DNA from: an uncultured Arenicella sp.
GTDB lineage: Bacteria > Pseudomonadota > Gammaproteobacteria > Arenicellales > Arenicellaceae
Direction: 5' to 3'
Assembly (NCBI GenBank): GCA_947499305.1
Contig: CANMNN010000003.1
Span: 186,001 to 250,000, forward strand
DNA: 64,000 bases
Shown here: positions 1-8,324 of the stretch, one piece after another
How positions within the stretch are numbered: position 1 is the stretch's first letter
How the letters are laid out: each line of letters opens with the position of its first letter
The notes under the pieces: model-generated
Seen by the model: the letters and a program-made list of their open reading frames with translations, nothing else
What the model was told of the DNA's origin: nothing
Databases searched by the model: none
Position numbers and translations under genes: made by a program

Positions 1-746
1 ACAGTCGCACCTAGTTTGGCTAGCAGTACGATGTGCCGCTTGACTGGTTGGGTTAACAGAGGCTCAAGCGACCCTTTCTCGCGCTCACCAGCAGTGGTAT
101 CGATTGCTAGATACATACCACCCGCCATAATGAACATGATCATCAAGTACGGCATCATGGTGAGAAATTGGCCACTTCTTGCCTGCGGCGTCGCTACGTC
201 AGAGGTGTTTATTCGTATTGGTCTAACCACTTCTGGGTTTACGCCTCGAGCCATTAATCGTAATGAGCTAATTTGGCCGGAGTAGGCGTTGATAGCATTT
301 CGAACCGTGCTGTAACCTATTTTTTCTAGCCCTGTGATCGAGCTATCGTGAATCAGTCGCAAAGGAGCGGTGGTGCCTTTACGAAATGCCTCAGGGTAGT
401 TTTCGCTAATCAGTAGAATCACGCGATGTTCGCCCTGAGATATCGACGCTTCTGGGTCATCAGGCGCGTCGACTATTTCGATATTATTTTGTCGCAACCA
501 TGTCATCAAATTTGGCGCATACTCGGCGCCAATAACCGGAAGTTTTACGGCGTCGGCATTAACTAAATCAGTTTCCTCTTTAACGGTTTTATCTAGATAC
601 CAGAGCAATCCGAAGATGAGCAAAGGGAAAATAACAATAGATACACCCATTGTGGTCAAGGTTCGACGATCGCGCGCGTTATCAATAACTTCCTTTTTCA
701 GGATTGTCCAAAGGCTAGATAGGTGACTTATTTTTCGAGTATGCAT
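1..746 (-). CDS. natB: NatB-like ABC-2 type permease (3' end outside window)
   Basis: Read on the minus strand, an open frame starts with ATG at 746 directly after the stop of the ATPase gene (TAA then ATG). It runs off the left edge after about 248 codons. The N-terminus has a cytoplasmic stretch (WTILKKEVIDNARDRRTL) and a first membrane helix (VSIVIFPLLIFGLLWYL). A long extracytoplasmic region follows, then a second hydrophobic segment (MMPYLMIMFIMAGGMYLAID) and the typical ABC-2 sequence TTAGEREKGSLEPLLTQPV. This layout fits the NatB/ABC-2 permease family, which works with a NatA-type ATPase to export Na+ or other substrates. The substrate is inferred from family only. The immediate coupling to the ATPase supports a two-component exporter. 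Confidence 0.85.
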   Translation of the reverse strand, partial: MHTRKISHLSSLWTILKKEVIDNARDRRTLTTMGVSIVIFPLLIFGLLWYLDKTVKEETDLVNADAVKLPVIGAEYAPNLMTWLRQNNIEIVDAPDDPEASISQGEHRVILLISENYPEAFRKGTTAPLRLIHDSSITGLEKIGYSTVRNAINAYSGQISSLRLMARGVNPEVVRPIRINTSDVATPQARSGQFLTMMPYLMIMFIMAGGMYLAIDTTAGEREKGSLEPLLTQPVKRHIVLLAKLGAT

Positions 747-1478
747 TTAGATCAACCCCTCTTCAGAACCGATGGCTTTAACAAAGGCGTCTTCCAAATT
801 AGCCTCATTAGTTTCTTGACGTAAACTATCTGGCGACCCGCTGGCCGCGACGGTGCCGTTGGCAATGATCACGATTTCGTCGCATAGCGCCGCTACCTCT
901 TGCATCACATGGCTAGAAAACAAAACGCAGTGCCCCGCGTCTTTTAAACGCTGAATTACCTCTCGCAGCCCTCGAGTAGCCATAATGTCGAGTCCATTGG
1001 TCGGTTCGTCTAGTAATACATTTCGAGGTTTATGAACCAATGCGCGAGCCAGAGCTACCTTGGTTTTCTGACCTTGCGAAAAGCCTTTTGCGCGGCGGCT
1101 AATGAAATCGTTCATGTCCAGTAGTTCAGCAAGTTCGTCGACACGCATATCCAATTCTTTGCCTGACATACCGTGCAATTCGCCGAAATAGCGCACATTT
1201 TCGCGAGCCGTTAGACGCTCGTAAATTCCAGCGCCATGAGTTAACACACCTATTGAGGTGCGCACCGCTAGCTTGTCCACGGTAACGTCACGATTGTCTA
1301 TTAATGCTTTGCCAGAGTCGGGTCTGAATGCGGTGTATAAAATTCTTAACGTCGTCGATTTGCCTGCGCCGTTTGGCCCGAGTAAACCGGTAATTTTGCC
1401 ATCTTGGGCTGAAAATGAAACACCATCGATTGCCTTAACAGCACCGAAACACTTCTTTAAATCTAACACTTCTATCAT
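747..1478 (-). CDS. natA: ABC transporter ATP-binding protein, NatA-like
   Basis: This 243-residue protein has all ABC ATPase motifs: Walker A GPNGAGKS (residues 34-41), signature FSQGQ (about 133), Walker B NVLLDEPTNGLD and the switch histidine in LFSSHV. Similarity of the N-terminal half to NatA-type exporter ATPases suggests it powers export through the permease encoded next. Its start overlaps the stop of the upstream hydrolase gene (ATGA), and its stop abuts the permease ATG, so the three genes are almost certainly one transcript. The family assignment is firm. The sodium substrate is an inference. Confidence 0.92.
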   Translation of the reverse strand: MIEVLDLKKCFGAVKAIDGVSFSAQDGKITGLLGPNGAGKSTTLRILYTAFRPDSGKALIDNRDVTVDKLAVRTSIGVLTHGAGIYERLTARENVRYFGELHGMSGKELDMRVDELAELLDMNDFISRRAKGFSQGQKTKVALARALVHKPRNVLLDEPTNGLDIMATRGLREVIQRLKDAGHCVLFSSHVMQEVAALCDEIVIIANGTVAASGSPDSLRQETNEANLEDAFVKAIGSEEGLI

Positions 1479-2977
1479 GCTTCTGGCCCCGCTGCATCAA
1501 TGAAAAAAGGCATTGCGCGTTCGCGTTCAATGCAATCAGTTTTTAAGCTTTCTAAATCGGCATTTTCAATAAAGTCTCTTAGAAGGTAAGGAACACAACC
1601 TCGAGCCAGTACTCCGTGACCATGCGAAGGTACTATAAGGTGTTTAGAGTTGCTGAACATTTCCGCGGCACGCTGTCCGTTCTCAGGAGGCGTGATCGGG
1701 TCTGTTTCACCTGACAAGATTAATACAGGTTTATCACTATCAAATGCTTGAGTGAAATCGTCGTCAATAGCCCCTCTGGGCCATGTTTCACAAGTTGTTG
1801 CTATGGCATCGATCATGTCACTGCCAAAGTAGGTGTTGGCGGTATCAGAGGCGGCTCCAGGTTTAACGAAGGGGGCGTCTTCGGCACAGACAACCGAGTT
1901 GTGCATGCCTGTCGCGAATTCATCGCTAAGAGACTCTACGGTACTGATGCCCTGAGCTGCGAGTGGAATATAGTCTCCATCGTAGGCCCGTGCGATTATC
2001 ATTGGCAATAGCGCCGTGGTTTCTGTTGCATATGGTAGAAAACGAACCACGGCTAACAAGTCAACCTCGCTCACAGTATGCGCTACTAAGTTACCGGTTG
2101 AGGGGTGCGGGAGTTCAACGTCAACGGGCTGATCCGCTAATTGCGCCCGAAGTTCTTTGAATTTTTGGTCGATATCCCCAAATTGCCTTTTGCAGCTAGC
2201 GGTTTGCTCGCAACGTGCAGTCATTGCGTCAAAGGCGTCCTGCGAACGGCGAGCGATCTCTGCGCCCGCTAAGTTAAGGCCAATATCTACAACGCCATCA
2301 ATAATAATCGCGCGAGTTCGCTCTGGAAAGCGTCGTAAATAATGTTGCGCAACTCGAGTTCCATAACTGACACCATAAACCGTAAGCTGCTCGTACCCAG
2401 CTGCTTGGCGAACCGCTTCTAAATCTTGCACGGCTACAGACGTTGTGTAGTAACGCAGATCGTGCCCGCTAAGTTCAGAAAGGCATTCCTGGGTTAAGGC
2501 TTGTGTTTGCGCTCGGTCAAAACTGATTGTCGGCGTTTCTTCAGGTTGCGGGCAGCTTAGTTTGTTGGACCTGCCGGTACCGCGTTGATCAACAACTATT
2601 ATGTCTCGCTTGCTTCGAATAAAGTCCAATGCTTGCCGATAGCTAATTGCCATGTCAATTGATGAGCCGCCGGGCCCTCCCTGAATAAGGGTAAACGCAT
2701 CGGGCTCTGGCTCGGAGGCACTCGACGGAAGCTTAATCACTGATAGGTCGATCAATCGACTATTTTCATCGTCGGGATTTTCAAGCCGTTGCAATGTTGC
2801 GCACTCAGCATCGATTTCAATCGCGCTACTTTGAATATGGCAGCGCTTAAACTCTAGGCTGCCGTTTGATTCTTGCGCGTGGCTCGAGGTAGAAAAAGTG
2901 AGTGATGCTAACGCTAAAGTCGCAATCCAACTCGCCCTAAAAAGTTTAGTCTCAGGGGGGGCAGAGCAAATTCTCAT
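1475..2977 (-). CDS. Secreted alpha/beta hydrolase, TAP-like (peptidase S33 family)
   Basis: About 500 residues with an N-terminal signal sequence (hydrophobic ASWIATLALASL, then SSHAQ). The fold is marked by the oxyanion loop GGPGGSS, the DQRGTGRS strand, the nucleophile elbow GVSYG, and a C-terminal TAP-like part with the acid in SGETDPITP and the histidine in PSHGHGV. Such proteins are prolyl or tripeptidyl aminopeptidases or related esterases in the periplasm. The frame stays open upstream to 3055, but the ATG at 2977 places the signal peptide at the terminus and was preferred. It is the first gene of an operon with the NatAB-like exporter and overlaps natA by four bases. The true substrate cannot be read from the sequence. 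Confidence 0.85.
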   Translation of the reverse strand: MRICSAPPETKLFRASWIATLALASLTFSTSSHAQESNGSLEFKRCHIQSSAIEIDAECATLQRLENPDDENSRLIDLSVIKLPSSASEPEPDAFTLIQGGPGGSSIDMAISYRQALDFIRSKRDIIVVDQRGTGRSNKLSCPQPEETPTISFDRAQTQALTQECLSELSGHDLRYYTTSVAVQDLEAVRQAAGYEQLTVYGVSYGTRVAQHYLRRFPERTRAIIIDGVVDIGLNLAGAEIARRSQDAFDAMTARCEQTASCKRQFGDIDQKFKELRAQLADQPVDVELPHPSTGNLVAHTVSEVDLLAVVRFLPYATETTALLPMIIARAYDGDYIPLAAQGISTVESLSDEFATGMHNSVVCAEDAPFVKPGAASDTANTYFGSDMIDAIATTCETWPRGAIDDDFTQAFDSDKPVLILSGETDPITPPENGQRAAEMFSNSKHLIVPSHGHGVLARGCVPYLLRDFIENADLESLKTDCIERERAMPFFIDAAGPEA

Positions 2978-3119
2978 GTGTCCAATCCGTTTAGAAGTAC
3001 AAACGGTAAATCTACCACAGTTTAGACCGAGAATGCGTGAGCCCTTCCGAGCCATTTAACTAAAGCTAGCTAGTGCATGTCATTATCGATGTATCAAATA
3101 GGTGATTGTTTGCAGCAAA

Positions 3120-3428
3120 CTAAACGCGAGTCGATGTTTTGCCGCCCGTCTCTTTTTCCGAGTCGGTTAATACTTGTTCAAAACTTGCCGGTTCGCGTTT
3201 TAGTTGAGCGCGAAGCGATGATTTCAGAGCTTGATAAATTTCTTGAAGCTCGGCCGTATGGTTTAGCTTTGAGTGATTCACTAATTGTTGTAAAAGATTG
3301 GCGCTCCGAAGTTCTAGAACGGTACCGTTGTGTCTCTCTAACGCTTTGGCGAATTTTAAAATCCAATTTAGGCTTGTCGCGTCCAGCTGGTCGGCTTGAA
3401 GCTTGGATATATCGATCTTAATCGTCAT
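3120..3428 (-). CDS. Small hypothetical protein
   Basis: A 102-residue, mostly helical and charged protein (MTIKIDISKLQADQLDATSL...) without a signal peptide or membrane segment. A strong ribosome binding site, GGGAGG, lies just upstream of the ATG at 3428. An overlapping frame on the plus strand (3077-3421) lacks such a site and looks like a shadow. The C-terminus is polar (SEKETGGKTSTRV). I do not recognise a family. It sits divergent from the LytTR gene and downstream-opposed to the S33 operon, with no clear partner. Confidence 0.6.
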   Translation of the reverse strand: MTIKIDISKLQADQLDATSLNWILKFAKALERHNGTVLELRSANLLQQLVNHSKLNHTAELQEIYQALKSSLRAQLKREPASFEQVLTDSEKETGGKTSTRV

Positions 3429-3597
3429 TACACACCTCCCCCAGTGTTCGGCCAGTATCTGGAGTTATGTCAAGTAGTTCAATGGACCTAGCTATATACC
3501 TTTTTGAGACTAAAGTCCTATAGGCTATGGTTGCTTACGTTCGCAATCTCATTGATCTATCGTTAGTATTTTTTGATTAATACGGTACCATTCGACC

Positions 3598-4482
3598 ATG
3601 GTCACCACTCTTTTCAAGCGCCTGAACGACCCCTTTCCGAGCAAAGAAAGCCTCGGCGACAGTCTCTTAGGTCAACTTTATGTTTCGCTGTTTATTGCCG
3701 CGTTCCTTTATTTCTTCAAACCCTTCGGTATGAGATATGCCGACAGCCCGTTGTTTGTATCTCTCGCATTCGGCTTGGTGTCGTTTTTATTCGCCTCGAG
3801 TTTTGATCTGTTTTGTCGATACGCTCTCAAGATTCGCACAGACTTGCCCAGTTGGACACTTTTAAAGTGGTTGGTCTACGTCTTTTTGTTGGTGAGCTGG
3901 ATCGCGTTAGGTAACTATTTATTACAAGCGTTTTTGTTTTGGGAGGATTTAGGCAGCATTTCGCTCTGGTTTCAGGTGTGGAAAGCGACCTTGCTTTTGG
4001 GGTCCTTTCCGATATTTTTTTCAGGTTTGATTATTCAAATGCGGGCCGCTCAGCTGAATTCAAAGCAGGCCCAATCTATTGAGTTGCCGCAATATGCCAC
4101 GACACTCGAGTTTAGACCCAAAATCAGCTTTGAAAATGGTGTAAACGAGGTTTATGACTGCTTTGTTGATGAGCTTATATTGATCGAAGCAATGCAAAAC
4201 TATGTCCAGCTAAGCGTTATGAAAAATAGCAAGGTTGAACGCGTGATGCTGCGACAAACTATCTCGAGCATATACGAGCAATTCCAAGCGATAGCTGCCG
4301 GCAGCGTTCAACGTTGTCATCGCTCTTATTTAGTTAATATCGAGAAAATTGCTAAGGTCAGTGGCAATGCTCAAGGTTTAAAGCTTAGCTTTGATGATTT
4401 AGAGGGCGTGCTTGTGCCTGTGTCTCGAAGCTATATTCCTCAATTCAAACAAGCAATGGCGGATGCAGTTCGTCCCTCATAG
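3598..4482 (+). CDS. Membrane-anchored LytTR DNA-binding regulator
   Basis: A 294-residue protein with about four N-terminal hydrophobic helices (for example LYVSLFIAAFLYFF, LFVSLAFGLVSFLFASS, WLVYVFLLVSWIALGNYLL and a stretch around 130-150). A C-terminal LytTR domain follows at about residues 190-290: DELILIEAMQNYVQLSV, MLRQTISSIYEQF, VQRCHRSYLVNIEKIAKV and VPVSRSYIPQFK. LytTR domains bind promoter DNA. Here the domain is fused to a membrane sensor instead of a receiver. No LytS-type histidine kinase is adjacent, so it may sense a membrane signal directly. The ATG at 3598 has only a weak ribosome binding site. Confidence 0.88.
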   Translation: MVTTLFKRLNDPFPSKESLGDSLLGQLYVSLFIAAFLYFFKPFGMRYADSPLFVSLAFGLVSFLFASSFDLFCRYALKIRTDLPSWTLLKWLVYVFLLVSWIALGNYLLQAFLFWEDLGSISLWFQVWKATLLLGSFPIFFSGLIIQMRAAQLNSKQAQSIELPQYATTLEFRPKISFENGVNEVYDCFVDELILIEAMQNYVQLSVMKNSKVERVMLRQTISSIYEQFQAIAAGSVQRCHRSYLVNIEKIAKVSGNAQGLKLSFDDLEGVLVPVSRSYIPQFKQAMADAVRPS

Positions 4483-4614
4483 GAGGGGATTAAGCTGCCT
4501 TGTTTTGTTACTCGTCATTTAGGCGTGCAGCTCGTCCCAAACGTCTAGTAGGCGCGACCTTCGGCCCTTACAGTTAACTCATTAGAAACAAACAAACGTT
4601 TAATGGTGAGTTAG

Positions 4615-5331
4615 ATGGCAACGATTTTTTCTCTCTTTTTAGTTCTTCATATTGCAGCGGGTTTTATTGCTCTTATTCTATTCTGGGCGCAGGCAGCGGG
4701 CAGAAAAGGGGGGGCACGACATAGGCTGCTTGGCCAATACTATCAGAGGTTGATGTGGACGGTTGTATTCAGTGCGGTGATTTTATGTGTCATACGTATT
4801 ACTCAAGGCAATACTATTGGGGCGATGTTCTTGCTATTTCTTGCCTTGATCACTGCGAAGCCTCTTTGGATAGGCACGAAGGTGCTCGAGCTAAGGACTA
4901 AGTCTCAGCGCGCGACAAATCTGACTCGATACAACCAAGTTACCTTAGTGTTTAATCTCGTAATTGTGGTTACTGGTGGCGCGATGTTGCTCTACGGCTT
5001 GAAATCGAGCGGACAGTCCTTTGCCGTATTAATGATGATTTTTGGCGGGCTAGGGCTTAGTAATTTGTCTGATTTGATCGCTAGTCTTAAATCCATGAGA
5101 TCTGAAGCCGCCATAGACTGGATGAGAGAGCACATTGTTTCAATGGGTACTAGTGGTATCGCTGCTCATACTGCTTTTTTGGTCTTCGGTGCGAGTCGGT
5201 TATTGCCGAACGTTGTGACTCAAAGCAGTTGGTCATTCATTCCTTGGGTCGCACCGGCTGTAGTAGGTACTATTTTAATTCGCAGGGCTGTTCATAAGTA
5301 TCAGCCAGAGAAAAATGCAAAAGCCGCATAA
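4615..5331 (+). CDS. Multi-pass membrane protein, possibly DUF2306-like
   Basis: A 238-residue integral membrane protein with about six to seven hydrophobic segments. It starts with FSLFLVLHIAAGFIALILFWAQAA, followed by the basic loop GRKGGARHRLLGQYYQRLMW. Conserved-looking histidines sit in the first helix (LHIAAG), in EHIVSMG and in IAAHTAFLVFGA. This resembles DUF2306-type and related small membrane proteins with histidine pairs, but I am not certain of the family. It lies downstream of the LytTR gene on the same strand and could be its target. A GGTGAG element precedes the ATG. Confidence 0.65.
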   Translation: MATIFSLFLVLHIAAGFIALILFWAQAAGRKGGARHRLLGQYYQRLMWTVVFSAVILCVIRITQGNTIGAMFLLFLALITAKPLWIGTKVLELRTKSQRATNLTRYNQVTLVFNLVIVVTGGAMLLYGLKSSGQSFAVLMMIFGGLGLSNLSDLIASLKSMRSEAAIDWMREHIVSMGTSGIAAHTAFLVFGASRLLPNVVTQSSWSFIPWVAPAVVGTILIRRAVHKYQPEKNAKAA

Positions 5332-5431
5332 TTTTGTAATACAAAACTTGCATAGAAGGTCTTGAGGATTAAGTAAATCAGTACAAAGCGCCACTGGTGC
5401 GCTAAATTAATTTCTAGAACGAGGCCTTCCT

Positions 5432-5845
5432 ATGCAACGCAATCTTTTAATCGTCGCCGCAACCCTAACGCTATTAGCTCAATCGACACTTTCATTTGCT
5501 TCCGGGGGATATTCTGGTGGCGGCGGTTTTAGTCGAGGAACCTCAGGCGTAGAGAATCAGCGGAGAGTCGATCAAACCTATGAAATTGGCAAATCCATTT
5601 TTAACGGCCGGGCACGTGGAGAGCCAAGCTTAGAGTATTGCGTTGACGTTGAGGGTGAGCGTCTACCGGTGAAACGGAAGTCTGTAAAGGGTTTCAAAAA
5701 AGGCACTTACGATGATTTCGCTCGCAGTCTATATCGCTGTGATGAGCCCGAAGCATTGATCGCAGAGAGTCTCACCCGCGATAGCTTATTGTATGTAATC
5801 TACTATTTGAATAAGCGCCATAAGCTTGATTTGCGCGGAGCTTAG
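5432..5845 (+). CDS. Small secreted protein of unknown function
   Basis: A 137-residue product with a clear signal peptide (LLIVAATLTLLAQSTLSFASG). The mature protein starts with a glycine-rich stretch (GGYSGGGGFSRG). The remaining part has a YEIGKSIFNGRA helix and two cysteines (LEYCVDV and LYRCDEP) that could form a disulfide. The spacing of YEIGKSIFNG and the downstream Cys recalls the cytochrome c fold, but there is no CXXCH haem motif, so no haem is expected. A GAGG ribosome binding site precedes the ATG. The gene is followed by a strong hairpin terminator. Function unknown. Confidence 0.7.
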   Translation: MQRNLLIVAATLTLLAQSTLSFASGGYSGGGGFSRGTSGVENQRRVDQTYEIGKSIFNGRARGEPSLEYCVDVEGERLPVKRKSVKGFKKGTYDDFARSLYRCDEPEALIAESLTRDSLLYVIYYLNKRHKLDLRGA

Positions 5846-5884
5846 ATTTATCGCTAGACAAACCTACTCAGTAGATATATTTCC

Positions 5885-5923
5885 AAAAAGTCTCATTGTT
5901 CATGTAGAGCGTGAGGCTTTTTT
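5885..5923. terminator. Bidirectional hairpin terminator
   Basis: An 11-bp stem (AAAAAGTCTCA at 5885-5895 and TGAGGCTTTTT at 5912-5922, one G-T pair) is flanked by A and T runs. It separates the convergent small secreted protein gene and the GT-C glycosyltransferase gene. Confidence 0.8.
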
Positions 5924-7259
5924 AGTTTTGTGGTACGTGGAATCGAGAAAACGCTCGTTGTAAGTAGGGTGCACAGAGGTAAAGGACAAATAATGGTACG
6001 AACTCAATGGCTAAGATCCAAGCTGAGTGTTCGTAGGGTTGGAGCTCGGAGCTGCTCAAGTTAATTCCTGATGCATAACTTAAAAAGACAAATACTGATG
6101 CGGCCCAAGCCCAAACTGATGGTCTAAATACCGCAAATGGCAGCAACCAAACTAAATACCAAGCGTTGAAGGCGGGTGCGCACATGAATAAACCAGCATA
6201 GAGTAAATCGCCTCTAAGAGTGGTGTGCACAGGAGATTTGTTGTGTCTTAAGTGACTTAAAAGATAAAGCCCGGAGCCAATCGAAAACGTGCCTAGTAAA
6301 CCAATTTTGACAGCCGAAATCGTAAGCCAGGGCCCAAGCACGGCATCGGCTATAAAATACAGAGGCGCGTTAAATAACCAACTGCTGCCCATCGCACTTA
6401 AGCCCTCTGGAAGCCAAGCTTGCTTTAGACCGAATGGCAGCGCGATCATAATCGAGGTAATTCCGAACGCTAGCCAAGCTCGCCAGCTAAATCGCAATAA
6501 GAACGGCACGAGCAAAATGGCAAACACTTTGATACCACAAGCAAGCGCTAGTAGGCCCCCAGCAAGTAACATTTGCTTTCGCTGAACAACAAGTAAGGCT
6601 ATAACCACGAATGCCACGCCTAGTACGTCGGGGTGCGCGCTGATGACAAATTCTTTTATTACTAGCGGTGACCATGCGTAAAGCAGCACTGAATTAGGTT
6701 TTGCTAATTGCAATAAAACCAGTATGACGATGATATCAGCGATGCCCATAAATAGCTGCAGTGGCCAAACTTCTCCAGGTGAAATCAAATAGGCTAATGC
6801 AAATACCCATTGAATGGTTGGGCCATACACGGTTTTCACGTCGGGATAGTTGATGCCATCGAGAATCGCTTCAAAGCGTTCGTTTAAATTTTCTGATGCG
6901 AAAAAGTCAGCTGGCGCGATCTCATAGGGAGATCCGAGTTCGATGGTCATGCGCGCATCCCAAAGGTAGCGATAGAAATCGTCCTCTAGAATAGGGAAGC
7001 TACTGAGCCCAATTAGACGAAAAAGAATCGCAAAAGTGAGCAGCAGCCAGACTTCTATTTGTTTGCCTTCACGCTGGTAAATATACCAAAGAGCAAAGCT
7101 CATAGAAGCGCACGTCACTGCGACCCAAAGCAACTGGCTAAGTGTTGCGTCTCCATAGTATTGAGATTGACTTGCAAGGTAGCCGTACGCAAGCGCTGAC
7201 AGCAGGCCAAGGGCAATGGCGATATTATTCGGCGTATATTGAAAGCTTTGAGCGTGCAT
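5922..7259 (-). CDS. GT-C fold membrane mannosyl/glycosyltransferase
   Basis: A 445-residue multi-pass protein with 10 or more hydrophobic helices. The first large external loop carries the acidic motif EDDFYRYLWDARM, typical of GT-C enzymes that use polyprenol-phosphate sugars, such as GT87 and GPI-mannosyltransferase-like proteins. The following motif GSPYEIAP and the segment INYPDVKTVYGP support this. It would transfer a sugar from a lipid carrier on the outer side of the inner membrane. Its divergent neighbour is a GT2 enzyme of the type that makes such lipid-linked sugars, so the two may act in sequence. The acceptor is unknown. Confidence 0.8.
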   Translation of the reverse strand: MHAQSFQYTPNNIAIALGLLSALAYGYLASQSQYYGDATLSQLLWVAVTCASMSFALWYIYQREGKQIEVWLLLTFAILFRLIGLSSFPILEDDFYRYLWDARMTIELGSPYEIAPADFFASENLNERFEAILDGINYPDVKTVYGPTIQWVFALAYLISPGEVWPLQLFMGIADIIVILVLLQLAKPNSVLLYAWSPLVIKEFVISAHPDVLGVAFVVIALLVVQRKQMLLAGGLLALACGIKVFAILLVPFLLRFSWRAWLAFGITSIMIALPFGLKQAWLPEGLSAMGSSWLFNAPLYFIADAVLGPWLTISAVKIGLLGTFSIGSGLYLLSHLRHNKSPVHTTLRGDLLYAGLFMCAPAFNAWYLVWLLPFAVFRPSVWAWAASVFVFLSYASGINLSSSELQPYEHSAWILAIEFVPLFVLYLCAPYLQRAFSRFHVPQN

Positions 7260-7429
7260 TGCGATTCGTAATCAATTGATAAATGGAGTTCTAGTGCCTA
7301 TTCTGGTAAGGAAATTCGAGGTAAAAAGGTCTTATAAGTGGCAAGCCAAATGAGTTTTGCATGAGCACAGTGTTGTTGCTTTGGGAAACTTGTTTTCAGA
7401 TGTTTGTTCAATTTAATCGGAGACGCCCT

Positions 7430-8200
7430 ATGTCCTACTATCATCAACGTGTTGCTGTCATCATACCCGCTTTTAATGAAGCGCTCAGTATTAAGTCTGT
7501 GGTCGATGAGCTGCGAGCACTTAAGGCGCCACAGAACCGTGACTTGAATTTGATTGACGACATAATTGTGGTTAACAATGGGTCCACTGATGGCACTGCC
7601 GAAATAGCTAAGGAGGCTGGTGCAAATGTATTTAGTGAGTTTCGCCAAGGGTATGGTTATGCATGCTTGCGTGGTATTGAACAGCTTGAACGAGTTGGTA
7701 GAATAGCCCCTGATACTGTGGTATTTGTTGATGGTGATCATTCTGTTGACGCCAGCGAAATTGAGCTTTTACTCCATTCAATTGCCGATGGCAATGATTT
7801 GGTTGTTGGTAGCAGAGTTGCCGACCTTCAAGAGTCGCAAGCCATGAGCCCTCACCAACAGTTTGGCAATGAGCTTGCGAGTGCACTGATTCGACTGCTT
7901 TGGAAAGCGCCGATCACCGATCTCGGGCCGTTTCGGGCTATTCGTTACTCGTCGTTAAAACAGCTTGATATGCAAGACCAGCGTTTTGGCTGGACCGTAG
8001 AAATGCAAGTTAAGGCGATTCAGGCTGATATGGCATATTCGGAAGTGCCTGTAACCAGTCTTAAGCGAATCGGTGTATCTAAAATCAGCGGCACGGTACG
8101 AGGGACTATTGGTGCCGCCGTTGGAATTTTTTCAATGGTATTCAAGCTTTACTGGCGCGAAGCTAAGTTTTTAGCATCGTTAAAATCGGCAATAGAATAA
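7430..8200 (+). CDS. GT2 family glycosyltransferase, polyprenol-phosphate sugar synthase-like
   Basis: A 256-residue soluble GT-A glycosyltransferase: VAVIIPAFNEALSIKSVVDEL at the start, VVNNGSTDGTAEIA, and the DxD-type VFVDGDHSVDASEI. This resembles DPM1-like synthases that move a sugar from a nucleotide donor onto polyprenol phosphate. The ATG at 7430 (MSYYHQ) follows GGAG with good spacing and is preferred to an in-frame ATG at 7361. It is divergent from the GT-C gene. The pair suggests surface-glycan or protein glycosylation, though no acceptor gene is visible. Confidence 0.85.
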   Translation: MSYYHQRVAVIIPAFNEALSIKSVVDELRALKAPQNRDLNLIDDIIVVNNGSTDGTAEIAKEAGANVFSEFRQGYGYACLRGIEQLERVGRIAPDTVVFVDGDHSVDASEIELLLHSIADGNDLVVGSRVADLQESQAMSPHQQFGNELASALIRLLWKAPITDLGPFRAIRYSSLKQLDMQDQRFGWTVEMQVKAIQADMAYSEVPVTSLKRIGVSKISGTVRGTIGAAVGIFSMVFKLYWREAKFLASLKSAIE

Positions 8201-8324
8201 AGACAAGCGACTTTTTATGATGTTTGGAGTGATTAGCGTTTAGGTAAAAAATTGTCAGTACTTTGAATCTGCTTGGCATACGTTCATAATGGTCGTATTA
8301 CAAAAAGGTTAGACGAGACTGATC

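Noticed and set aside
16-285. Plus-strand open frame at the left edge
   Set aside because: It is antisense to the NatB-like permease and has no ribosome site or family pattern.
3077-3421. Plus-strand open frame of 114 codons overlapping the small hypothetical gene
   Set aside because: The minus-strand frame has a strong GGGAGG site and a better amino-acid pattern, so the plus frame is taken as a shadow.
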